Part shown: one piece after another, positions 1 through 7,642 of the stretch
How the letters are laid out: each line of letters begins with the position of its first letter
Position numbering within the stretch: position 1 is the stretch's first letter
Assembly (NCBI GenBank): GCA_965200765.1
Contig: OZ241380.1
Coordinates: forward strand, 2,976,001 to 3,040,000
Reading direction: 5' to 3'
DNA length: 64,000 nt
DNA from: G965200765 sp965200765
GTDB lineage: Bacteria; Pseudomonadota; Gammaproteobacteria; Arenicellales; JAJDZL01
Program-made: the position numbers and the translations under genes
Notes under the pieces: model-generated
What the model was told of the DNA's origin: nothing
Database searches by the model: none
The model's input: the letters and a program-made list of their open reading frames with translations, nothing else

Positions 1-1778
1 CTGATTGACACAATGGACGGCTTGCGTTGTCATAGCACCGCTTTTCCCCAAGTGTTATAATTGCCGCAGCATCGTCCGCACCGCCGCTTCCGTTGTCATA
101 GCACCGCTTTTCCCCAAGTGTTATAATGCGTGCTGATGATTCAAGAAAACTTATACAGTTGTCATAGCACCGCTTTTCCCCAAGTGTTATAATGTTTTAA
201 CATTCTTTCATCGATTGCTTCATGTTGTCATAGCACCGCTTTTCCCCAAGTGTTATAATGTTGGCAAAACTGAAAAGTGCGAGTACGCAGTTGTCATAGC
301 ACCGCTTTTCCCCAAGTGTTATAATCCGAACCTATCGGCGACGTCAATGCCGACGGTTGTCATAGCACCGCTTTTCCCCAAGTGTTATAATGAAATTGAT
401 TGCGAAAGCAACTCGAACAAGGTTGTCATAGCACCGCTTTTCCCCAAGTGTTATAATTGTCAGCACTTAATGTTGTCTTTGGCGGGTGTTGTCATAGCAC
501 CGCTTTTCCCCAAGTGTTATAATTTTCAAATTTTCTACCGTCACAGGATTTGTGTTGTCATAGCACCGCTTTTCCCCAAGTGTTATAATTAAGTAAGCTT
601 GCGTGCCTTTGACGGTGCCGTTGTCATAGCACCGCTTTTCCCCAAGTGTTATAATACTTTCATCAGGAGGCCGCCTATGCGGTCAGTTGTCATAGCACCG
701 CTTTTCCCCAAGTGTTATAATTAGATGGTATAATCGGCTATGTTGATATGTGTTGTCATAGCACCGCTTTTCCCCAAGTGTTATAATGGATTGACGCTTG
801 ACACTTGACGGATTATGGTTGTCATAGCACCGCTTTTCCCCAAGTGTTATAATTAATCACGGGCCGGATTACATAGAGGTTAAGTTGTCATAGCACCGCT
901 TTTCCCCAAGTGTTATAATTTTATCCTCGGTTGCGTCAAGTTCGCTAAAGTTGTCATAGCACCGCTTTTCCCCAAGTGTTATAATGATCGTCAAATGCGT
1001 CATTCATGTCATCTTGTTGTCATAGCACCGCTTTTCCCCAAGTGTTATAATCACGTAGGGAAATCGCTAAACCGATTGACTGTTGTCATAGCACCGCTTT
1101 TCCCCAAGTGTTATAATCGTGAAAGTCAAGCACGTAGGGGGTTGGCGGTTGTCATAGCACCGCTTTTCCCCAAGTGTTATAATAAAAGTAGGAAAGAGTA
1201 CTGGCATGCAAACAGTTGTCATAGCACCGCTTTTCCCCAAGTGTTATAATGCAAGGAATATAAGTAAGATTGCTTGCGGGGTTGTCATAGCACCGCTTTT
1301 CCCCAAGTGTTATAATGATGCCAATCATGGCGGCGAGTATCATTACGTTGTCATAGCACCGCTTTTCCCCAAGTGTTATAATTTGCCGCTATTGCACCGA
1401 GAATTCCGGTACGTTGTCATAGCACCGCTTTTCCCCAAGTGTTATAATGTTTACATAGATTCGTCGCGGATGATCCAGGTTGTCATAGCACCGCTTTTCC
1501 CCAAGTGTTATAATTGAAATGAATATCAAAGGTTTTATTGGCTTGTTGTCATAGCACCGCTTTTCCCCAAGTGTTATAATAATCAATTTTTTCATTACTG
1601 CCATCCAATCGTTGTCATAGCACCGCTTTTCCCCAAGTGTTATAATGCAATCCGTTGGGCGGGTAACAGTGCAACTGTTGTCATAGCACCGCTTTTCCCC
1701 AAGTGTTATAATCAGGTGACTGAACGTATGAACCTGATTGACGTTGTCATAGCACCGCTTTTCCCCAAGTGTTATAAT
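1..1778 (+). CRISPR. Type II-C-like CRISPR array, 27 repeats, truncated at left edge
   Basis: Twenty-seven copies of one 36-bp repeat (first at 26-61, last at 1743-1778) alternate with 30-bp spacers; one spacer, 1184-1214, is 31 bp. Bases 1-25 are the end of a further spacer, so the array continues to the left. By eye all repeats are identical, including the last. The repeat starts GTTGT and ends GTGTTATAAT, the layout of Neisseria-type II-C repeats (36 bp, ends ...TACAAT). Repeat positions 28-36 read TGTTATAAT, an exact extended -10 element, so each repeat should fire its own transcript rightwards into the next spacer, as known for N. meningitidis II-C crRNAs. No cas gene lies in the window; cas9, cas1 and cas2 would be expected to the left. 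The type assignment rests on repeat form only. Confidence 0.97.
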
Positions 1779-2193
1779 AGGTGGTGTGCAACTACTTGAA
1801 ATTAAAAGGTTTTCCCATACAACAGAGTGGGAAAATCAGTCCCTCCAAACAAAGTAGGGTTGGTTTGACTTCGTTTTTTGGTCAATCACAACTTGTTCCA
1901 TAACACACTTGAACCTTTCTCATATTGGCTGAAAGTGATTGATTTTATTAACTTTACCATGGGAGTCATCGGCTAGGAAGCTACATTGTGGCACACAGAC
2001 TGGATATGCAGAGAGACTGCCTCTCACTGCACCAATCTGATTGGCATGTGCCTTTCCAGTTTTGATAGAATTACCGTAACTGACCGTTGCCTCTATTAGA
2101 CCGTGAGCTCGTGAACCCTAGGTGACTCGCGATTGACATCTGAAAGAGTAGAGCTTCAAGCCGTTTTGACTGGACGGATTACTGGTAAATCAA
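1779..2193. other. Non-coding stretch after the CRISPR array
   Basis: No credible gene is seen here. The left third holds two hairpins and a T tract, listed separately. The rest (about 1890-2193) has no recognisable feature apart from the sequence just before the TTG start of the next gene. Confidence 0.6.
1785..1879 (+). ncRNA. Candidate short transcript from the last CRISPR repeat, two hairpins and a T6 tract
   Basis: The -10 of the last repeat (1773-1778) would start a transcript near 1785. It would meet a 10-bp hairpin with a 10-nt loop (arms 1808-1817 and 1828-1837), then a bulged stem (AGTC 1838-1841 with GACT 1867-1870, AAAC 1847-1850 with GTTT 1863-1866), then T6 at 1874-1879. The product would be about 95 nt and would end like a rho-independent terminator. 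This may be only the array terminator. A tracrRNA is a weaker possibility: 1818-1835 matches the anti-repeat at two blocks (TAnAACA and GGGAAAA), but pairing with the 5' end of the repeat is missing. Confidence 0.35.
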
Positions 2194-2934
2194 TTGGACC
2201 GACTTAAAGAAAAATCAGTGTTCATGACCGCCGCCGGTGCGGGAATAGGCCGCGCATGTGCTGTTGCAATGGCGGCCGAAGGTGCACAAGTTTTTGCCTC
2301 GGATATTGACGATGATTCTTTGGAATCCTTGGCACGCGAAAATGATCGAATACACTGCATGCACCTTGACGTTACCGATACAGAGGCAATTCAAAAACTG
2401 CCGGAACAAATTCCGGTTCCTGACGTGATTTTCAATTGTGCCGGGTATGTCTATGATGGTACTTTGCTCGAGGCCAATGACGAGGTCTGGCAAAAGTCGT
2501 TCGAGATCAATGTTCTTGGACATGCACGAGTAATACAAACCTTTCTGCCGGCAATGATTGAGAACGGCGGAGGTTCAATCATTAACATGGCAAGCGTTTC
2601 ATCTGCGATTACAAGTGCCGCGAGTCGCAGTGTATACGGAGCAACCAAGGGTGCGGTTTTGGGATTGACAAAGTCAATCGCGCGAGATTATGTACAGTCA
2701 GGGATTCGATGCAATGCCGTATGTCCTGGCACAGTACTTACGCCATCACTCAAGGACCGAATGAGCGCGCGCGGCGATTATGAAAAAGCATACCAGCAAA
2801 TGCTTGCGCGCCAGCCAACCGGGAAAATGGCGCAGCCAGAGGACATCGCACCGATTGTTGTATATCTGGCTTCGGACGAATCGAAGGTGGCGACTGGACA
2901 ATTTTTTATCGTAGACGGAGGTTGGACAATCTGA
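2194..2934 (+). CDS. SDR-family oxidoreductase, BDH2/DHRS6-like
   Basis: NAD(P)-dependent short-chain dehydrogenase of 246 aa. The N-terminal cofactor motif is a TAAGAGIG version of TGxxxGIG (about residues 12-19), an NCAG follows near 84-87, and the catalytic set is Ser in NMASVSS with YGATK (Tyr and Lys near 150 and 154). The C-terminal part (CPGTVLTPSL, YLASDES, VDGGWTI) closely resembles the BDH2/DHRS6 branch, known for 3-hydroxybutyrate dehydrogenase type 2 and related sugar-acid dehydrogenases. The start is TTG; a purine-rich GGACGGA lies about 15 bp upstream and there is no better in-frame start. It appears co-transcribed with the next gene, 2 bp away. The substrate cannot be read from sequence. 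Confidence 0.88.
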   Translation: MDRLKEKSVFMTAAGAGIGRACAVAMAAEGAQVFASDIDDDSLESLARENDRIHCMHLDVTDTEAIQKLPEQIPVPDVIFNCAGYVYDGTLLEANDEVWQKSFEINVLGHARVIQTFLPAMIENGGGSIINMASVSSAITSAASRSVYGATKGAVLGLTKSIARDYVQSGIRCNAVCPGTVLTPSLKDRMSARGDYEKAYQQMLARQPTGKMAQPEDIAPIVVYLASDESKVATGQFFIVDGGWTI

Positions 2935-2936
2935 AA

Positions 2937-3839
2937 ATGAGCAGAAAGGAAAAAATTGCATTTTTTGGTCTCGGAAACATGGGGCTTGGAATGACAGAAA
3001 ATTTAATCGCGGCAGGCCATGAGCTTCATGTTGTCGCCAATCAGAATCGTAAGCCGGTTGAACAGGTGGTTTCCAAAGGCGCAACTGAATGGCCGACAGT
3101 TGCAGAAGCAACCTCGGCCAGTGATTTTGTATTTCTGTGTCTGCCTGACTCAATCGTGGTTGAGCGCGTTATGCAAGAACTGTGGGATTCGCTGGCGCAA
3201 CGGCATGTAGTGATTGATACAGGTACATCTTCACTCGCTTCCACCTCTCGGTTGTATGAAAAGTTGCAATCAATCAGTGTTGCTTTTGCTGAAGCACCGC
3301 TATCCGGCGGAATGCAACAAGCAAAAGCAGGTCAGCTAGGCGCACTTGTCGGTGCGGAAATTGAGGTCTTGGAAAAAATCTCGCCGTTGCTGGAAGAATT
3401 TTGCTCAACTATTGAGCATATAGGGCGGGTAGGTGCAGGCGGTCGTGCGAAGTTGCTGAACAACTACATGGTGATTGGATTTGCGGCGGTTGTTATTGAA
3501 GCGTTTTACTCAGCAAAGCAATTAGGCGTAGACTGGAAAAAACTCTATGGCGCGGCGAGTTGCGGTTCTGCAAATTCCGGTGTATTGCAACGGATTGCTG
3601 GTGGTGCAGTAGAAGGCGAGTTCACAGGCTACGCATTTGATGTCAAGGCGGCTTACAAGGATCTCAGATATATCCAGGAGATGAGTGAAATGACGGGACT
3701 TGAAGCACTGCTGGGCAATGACGCGTTGAATTTGCTTCAAAACGCGGTTGAGGCTGGCTTTGGAGAACATCGAATTTCAGAGTTGATGCGAAATGAGATG
3801 CGCGAAGACATGGTTGGGCGGATTTTGAACAAGCCGTAG
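2937..3839 (+). CDS. NAD(P)-dependent beta-hydroxyacid dehydrogenase (3-hydroxyisobutyrate dehydrogenase family)
   Basis: A 300-aa protein with the N-terminal Rossmann signature GLGNMGLGMTENL, the substrate-loop motif APLSGGMQQAKAG and the catalytic-Lys region GGRAKLLNNYM. All are hallmarks of the 6-phosphogluconate dehydrogenase-like beta-hydroxyacid dehydrogenases, which oxidise 3-hydroxyisobutyrate, tartronate semialdehyde, gamma-hydroxybutyrate and similar acids. ATG at 2937 is chosen because it follows the SDR stop by 2 bp and has CGGAGG about 15 bp upstream. A TTG at 2922 would overlap the SDR end and has no spacing to the SD. The pairing with an SDR suggests a short pathway for a hydroxyacid or sugar acid; the substrate is unknown. 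Confidence 0.88.
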   Translation: MSRKEKIAFFGLGNMGLGMTENLIAAGHELHVVANQNRKPVEQVVSKGATEWPTVAEATSASDFVFLCLPDSIVVERVMQELWDSLAQRHVVIDTGTSSLASTSRLYEKLQSISVAFAEAPLSGGMQQAKAGQLGALVGAEIEVLEKISPLLEEFCSTIEHIGRVGAGGRAKLLNNYMVIGFAAVVIEAFYSAKQLGVDWKKLYGAASCGSANSGVLQRIAGGAVEGEFTGYAFDVKAAYKDLRYIQEMSEMTGLEALLGNDALNLLQNAVEAGFGEHRISELMRNEMREDMVGRILNKP

Positions 3840-4152
3840 ACACCAGAGTCGCATTAATAATCAACCTCGCTGAGTAGGGTACTAAAGTAACCTTGGCACT
3901 CTTGTCATCAGAAGTAGGGTGCTTTCGCGGGTTCTCACACACATCAAATTGAGTCCTTTCAAAGGTGGTCCCAAGCCAGACTGCGATTGCCATCGCAAGA
4001 TACTCTTCCTGAAGGATTTCGAATCTATGACTGTTGAAGTATGACGGAATTTCCCGCTTGCAACGGGAAATTCAGTATTGATCGAACCCAAGCACGATTG
4101 CAAAAATTCAACACCTGCCAGTCTGCGCGCCAAGAAAAATTTTGCAAAATGC
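3840..4152. other. Non-coding stretch upstream of groESL
   Basis: About 310 bp between the beta-hydroxyacid dehydrogenase stop and the groESL promoter. No gene, RNA or repeat is recognised; short ORFs here lack start signals and protein character. Confidence 0.5.
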
Positions 4153-4180
4153 TTGACATTACAAAACCCAACCCTATAAT
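4153..4180 (+). promoter_or_regulatory. groESL promoter, consensus sigma-70 type
   Basis: TTGACA at 4153-4158 and TATAAT at 4175-4180 with a 16-bp spacer; both hexamers are perfect consensus. The CIRCE operator begins 3 bp after the -10, so HrcA binding would block initiation. Confidence 0.9.
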
Positions 4181-4183
4181 CTG

Positions 4184-4210
4184 TTAGCACTCACTTATAG
4201 TGAGTGCTAA
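4184..4210 (+). promoter_or_regulatory. CIRCE operator (HrcA site) of groESL
   Basis: TTAGCACTC (4184-4192), 9 bp, then GAGTGCTAA (4202-4210). This is the perfect CIRCE inverted repeat, the target of the heat-shock repressor HrcA. Its position just after the -10 implies groESL is repressed by HrcA and derepressed on heat stress, rather than relying on sigma-32 alone as in enteric bacteria. hrcA itself is not in the window. Confidence 0.95.
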
Positions 4211-4337
4211 CAAAGTGCATTCGGTAAGTACTTTGTCGGTGAGTCGCGTATTCAGGGTGGCACTGAACCAAGTTGCCTTGATACAAAGCAAGCCGAAATT
4301 GAAAACATTGTTTGGTTCACAAGAGTGAGGTTAATAC

Positions 4338-4625
4338 ATGAAAATTCGTCCGCTACACGATCGAATTGTCGTTCGGAGGGTTGAAGACGAGCGAACAAGC
4401 CCTGGTGGTATCGTAATTCCCGATACCGCCGCTGAAAAACCGATGCAGGGCGAGGTCATCGCCGCTGGCAACGGAAAAATTCAGGAAGATGGCACAGTGC
4501 GTCCACTTGATGTCAAGATTGGCGACAAAGTGCTGTTCGGCAAGTATGCCGGCACCGAGATTAAACTCGACGGTGAAGAGGTACTCATGATGCGTGAAGA
4601 CGACGTCATGGGTATTTTGGAATAA
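4338..4625 (+). CDS. groES: Co-chaperonin GroES
   Basis: A 95-aa protein of the usual GroES length. It opens with MKIRPLHDRIVVRR, followed by the mobile loop (DERTSPGGIVIPDTAAEKP, about residues 16-34) that contacts GroEL, and ends with the conserved EDDVMGILE. It forms the heptameric lid of the cytosolic chaperonin. ATG is preceded by GTGAGG about 9 bp upstream. It is the first gene of the groESL operon behind the promoter and CIRCE element, and groEL follows after 29 bp. Confidence 0.98.
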   Translation: MKIRPLHDRIVVRRVEDERTSPGGIVIPDTAAEKPMQGEVIAAGNGKIQEDGTVRPLDVKIGDKVLFGKYAGTEIKLDGEEVLMMREDDVMGILE

Positions 4626-4654
4626 TTGAACGTTTACTATTGGGAGAATAGGTA

Positions 4655-6283
4655 ATGGCAGCTAAAGAAGTAAAATTCGGCGAATCCGCTCGAAGCAAGA
4701 AGATGAACGGTGTCAACGTACTGGCTGACGCTGTAAAAGTTACTCTTGGTCCGAAGGGTCGCAATGTAGTATTGGAAAAGTCCTTCGGTGCTCCGACCGT
4801 CACTAAAGACGGAGTATCGGTAGCCAAGGAAGTTGAATTGAAGGACAAGTTTGAAAATATGGGTGCACAAATGCTGAAGGAAGTTGCTTCAAAGACTTCT
4901 GATGTGGCAGGTGACGGCACCACAACAGCAACTGTATTGGCCCAGTCCATGCTGAAAGAAGGTTTGAAGGCAGTTGCGGCCGGCATGAATCCGATGGATT
5001 TAAAGCGCGGCATTGACAAAGCTGTAACCAAAGCTGTTGACGCGATGCAGGGAATATCCAAGCCTTGCGGTGACCATACGGAAATTGCCCAGGTGGGTAC
5101 CGTTTCTGCAAACTCGGATGAAGCAGTTGGCAATATCATCGCTGAAGCCATGCAGAAGGTTGGCAAGGAAGGTGTGATCACCGTTGAAGATGGCTCCACG
5201 CTGGAAAACGAACTTGAAATCGTTGAAGGCATGCAGTTTGACCGCGGTTATCTTTCGCCTTACTTCATCAACAATCAGGAAAGCATGTCCGTGGAACTGG
5301 AGAATCCGTATATTCTGGTTCACGACAAGAAAGTTTCGAACATTCGCGACTTGCTGCCACTTTTGGAAGCCGTTGCAAAGTCGGGACGTCCGTTGATGGT
5401 GATTGCCGAAGATATTGAAGGCGAGGCGCTTGCGACACTTGTCGTCAACAACATTCGCGGTATTGTGAAGGTTTGCGGTGTGAAAGCACCGGGATTTGGT
5501 GACCGCCGAAAAGCCATGTTGCAGGACATTGCGATATTGACAGCGGGTCAGGTGATTTCCGAGGAAGTTGGCATGAGTCTGGAAAATGCCAAGTTGGATG
5601 ATCTTGGATCTGCCAAACGTATCCAGGTTACCAAGGAAAACACCACAGTCATTGATGGCGCTGGTGAAAAAGCAGATATCACTGCGCGTGTCAATCAAAT
5701 TCGTGCCCAGATTGAGGAAGCAACTTCCGACTACGATCGTGAAAAGATGCAGGAGCGAGTTGCGAAACTTGCCGGTGGTGTAGCGGTCATCAAGGTTGGT
5801 GCTGCAACCGAAATCGAGATGAAAGAAAAGAAAGCGCGAGTGGAAGATGCTCTGCACGCAACGCGAGCGGCAGTTGAAGAAGGCGTCGTTCCAGGTGGCG
5901 GAGTTGCCTTGGTACGAGCAATCGATAAGGTAGGAAAGCTGAAAGGTGACAACGATGACCAGAATGTTGGTATCAACATTGTCAAGCGAGCCTTGGAAGA
6001 ACCGTTGCGTCAGATCGTTGCCAATGCCGGCGAAGACAGTTCAGTCATACTGAACAAGGTTATCGAGAGCAAAGGCAATGAAGGCTATGATGCCGCTAAC
6101 GGCAAGTTTGGTGACATGATCAAGCTTGGTATTCTTGATCCAACCAAAGTTGCCAGAACTGCCCTGCAGAATGCTGCATCAATTGCTGGTTTGATGGTTA
6201 CGACCGAAGCGATGGTCGCAGAGATTCCGGAAGAAAAACCGGCGATGCCGGCAGGTCCTCCGGATATGGGCGGAATGATGTAA
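4655..6283 (+). CDS. groEL: Chaperonin GroEL
   Basis: A 542-aa protein of full family length, the ATP-driven folding chamber subunit. Visible features are the N-terminal VKFGESARSKKMNGVNVLADAVKVTLGPKGRNV in outline, the ATP-binding GDGTTTATVLA near residue 86, the VVPGGGVAL motif near residue 410, and the flexible C-terminal tail ending MGGMM. The ribosome site GGGAGAATAGGT lies just before the ATG. It shares the promoter and CIRCE control with groES, and a strong terminator follows 35 bp after the stop. Confidence 0.99.
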   Translation: MAAKEVKFGESARSKKMNGVNVLADAVKVTLGPKGRNVVLEKSFGAPTVTKDGVSVAKEVELKDKFENMGAQMLKEVASKTSDVAGDGTTTATVLAQSMLKEGLKAVAAGMNPMDLKRGIDKAVTKAVDAMQGISKPCGDHTEIAQVGTVSANSDEAVGNIIAEAMQKVGKEGVITVEDGSTLENELEIVEGMQFDRGYLSPYFINNQESMSVELENPYILVHDKKVSNIRDLLPLLEAVAKSGRPLMVIAEDIEGEALATLVVNNIRGIVKVCGVKAPGFGDRRKAMLQDIAILTAGQVISEEVGMSLENAKLDDLGSAKRIQVTKENTTVIDGAGEKADITARVNQIRAQIEEATSDYDREKMQERVAKLAGGVAVIKVGAATEIEMKEKKARVEDALHATRAAVEEGVVPGGGVALVRAIDKVGKLKGDNDDQNVGINIVKRALEEPLRQIVANAGEDSSVILNKVIESKGNEGYDAANGKFGDMIKLGILDPTKVARTALQNAASIAGLMVTTEAMVAEIPEEKPAMPAGPPDMGGMM

Positions 6284-6318
6284 GCTAAGGTACAGATATT
6301 TTTTCTCTCTATTTGAAA

Positions 6319-6353
6319 AATGCCCCACCTATTTGGCGGGGCATTCTTTTTTT
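6319..6353 (+). terminator. Rho-independent terminator of groESL
   Basis: AATGCCCC (6319-6326) pairs with GGGGCATT (6338-6345), with an inner CC/GG pair, followed by CTTTTTTT. It is correctly placed and oriented to end groESL. Confidence 0.92.
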
Positions 6354-6824
6354 GATATGGAGGGGTGATGATTTGAACTAATCCTTTACTCATGGATTCA
6401 ATATTCGCCGTAACCCCTCACAATTCAACTCCAATGACCAAGCAGATGTTTTTTACTTGAAACCGGTGAATAATAAAATTTGTACTTTGAGGAATTTCAA
6501 TCGTCACTGGTTGAATCAAAAAATACATTACTTCTGAATTGAGTATCCAGGCGAAATCACAAACCAATTGAATTTGGTTTAGCATTTCTGATTTACTCTG
6601 CAATTGCACCGAACGTTTTTGAATTTCAGCAAACAAGGAGAGAATCGCAAGCGTAAAATTATCTACGACTGTAGCATCAAAACTTGTTTTCTTGTAAAAT
6701 TCAAGACATGACAACTTTGATGCCCAAGGCTCTACATCTCGACAATTTATATTCTATATCACTGAGAAATGCCTGTGGCCGAGCCATTCACTGGTAATTC
6801 ATTCAATGTATTTTGAGGTGAGTA
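6354..6824. other. Non-coding stretch between groESL and the zeta toxin gene
   Basis: No convincing gene. A weak minus-strand ORF (6418-6714, TTG start, 98 aa) has no recognisable domain and no clear ribosome site. At 6360-6419 an outer stem GAGGGGT/ACCCCTC encloses an AATCC/GGATT stem, a tRNA-like fold that does not fit a functional tRNA (see findings). Confidence 0.45.
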
Positions 6825-7586
6825 TTGAAATTTGAAAAGCAAAAACAGATTTTGATCATTGCCGGCCCGAATGGTGCAGGAAAAACTACCATGGCAATGA
6901 AGTATCTGTTCAAGGAGTACGCCTGTCTGAATTTTATCAATGCAGATATCATCGCACGGGGTTTGAATCCAACAGCTCCAGAGAGTGAAGCACTTGCTGC
7001 GGGGCGAATGATGATCAGAAAAATGCAAGATTCTGTGATGAAGGGAGAGAGTTTTGCTTTTGAAACTACTTTGAGTGGTTTAAGCTATGCTCATTGGATC
7101 CCTGAATGGAGAGACAAAGGTAATTATGTATCACTTTTGTATCTATGGTTGCCTTCACCAGATGTCGCTGTTACTCGTGTTGTTTATCGGGTCAAGACAG
7201 GTGGACACAATATACCAGAGCCGACAATTCGACGAAGGTATACGAGAGGATACAAAAACTTCTTGCACATTTATTCCAAATTGGTGGACGAATGGGTAAT
7301 GTACGATAATTCTGACTGTAGCGTGAAATTTATTTCTAGAGGTGCAAAGGAGAAGTCAAGAAAATTAATTCAATCCAAGGGAATGAGTCGACTGGCTTTG
7401 GAGAAAATTGAAAGTGCATTGCATGAGGCCTATTTGCAGGCGAGTCGTGAAGCATTTGTCCACGGTGTCCCTGTAGTTTTGTACAAGGACGGTCAGATTG
7501 TTCTGGAGAATCCAAGCGCTTTGGAGTTTTTGGAACAATCTGAAATTGATGAACTACGCAAAGAGATCTTGAATAAGCCAAGTTGA
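6825..7586 (+). CDS. Zeta-toxin family kinase with C-terminal extension
   Basis: A 253-aa P-loop kinase of the zeta-toxin family. It has Walker A GPNGAGKTT (residues 14-22), the INADIIARGLNP motif near 39-50, FETTLSG near 77-83, and the lid/basic region RVKTGGHNIPEPTIRRRY near 125-142. Family members phosphorylate UDP-sugars or other small molecules; the real substrate here is unknown. After about residue 195 there is an extra segment ending GVPVVLYKDGQIVLENPSAL, which looks like a separate small module. The start is TTG at 6825 with GAGGTGA 5 bp upstream; an in-frame stop lies just before it. No epsilon- or PezA-like antitoxin gene is adjacent. It converges on the nuclease gene to the right. 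Confidence 0.85.
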   Translation: MKFEKQKQILIIAGPNGAGKTTMAMKYLFKEYACLNFINADIIARGLNPTAPESEALAAGRMMIRKMQDSVMKGESFAFETTLSGLSYAHWIPEWRDKGNYVSLLYLWLPSPDVAVTRVVYRVKTGGHNIPEPTIRRRYTRGYKNFLHIYSKLVDEWVMYDNSDCSVKFISRGAKEKSRKLIQSKGMSRLALEKIESALHEAYLQASREAFVHGVPVVLYKDGQIVLENPSALEFLEQSEIDELRKEILNKPS

Positions 7587-7642
7587 ATTTTGAACTGCAA
7601 AATCAAAATCGTCGAGTTTAATTTTTCAATCAGTAGCAGCAA

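Noticed and set aside
215..1604. Long ORFs across the CRISPR array with a repeating VVIAPLFPKCYN-type peptide
   Set aside because: The repeat-plus-spacer period is 66 bp, divisible by three, so frames stay open by chance of phase. The DNA repeat explains the peptide repeat.
1896..1916. ATAACACACTTG resembling the start of the anti-repeat, as tracrRNA
   Set aside because: Match is only about 10 bases with a 2-base insertion, and no further complementarity to the repeat follows.
6418..6714. Minus-strand 98-aa ORF downstream of groESL
   Set aside because: TTG start without ribosome site, no domain, and it overlaps the tRNA-like structure region; not supported as a gene.
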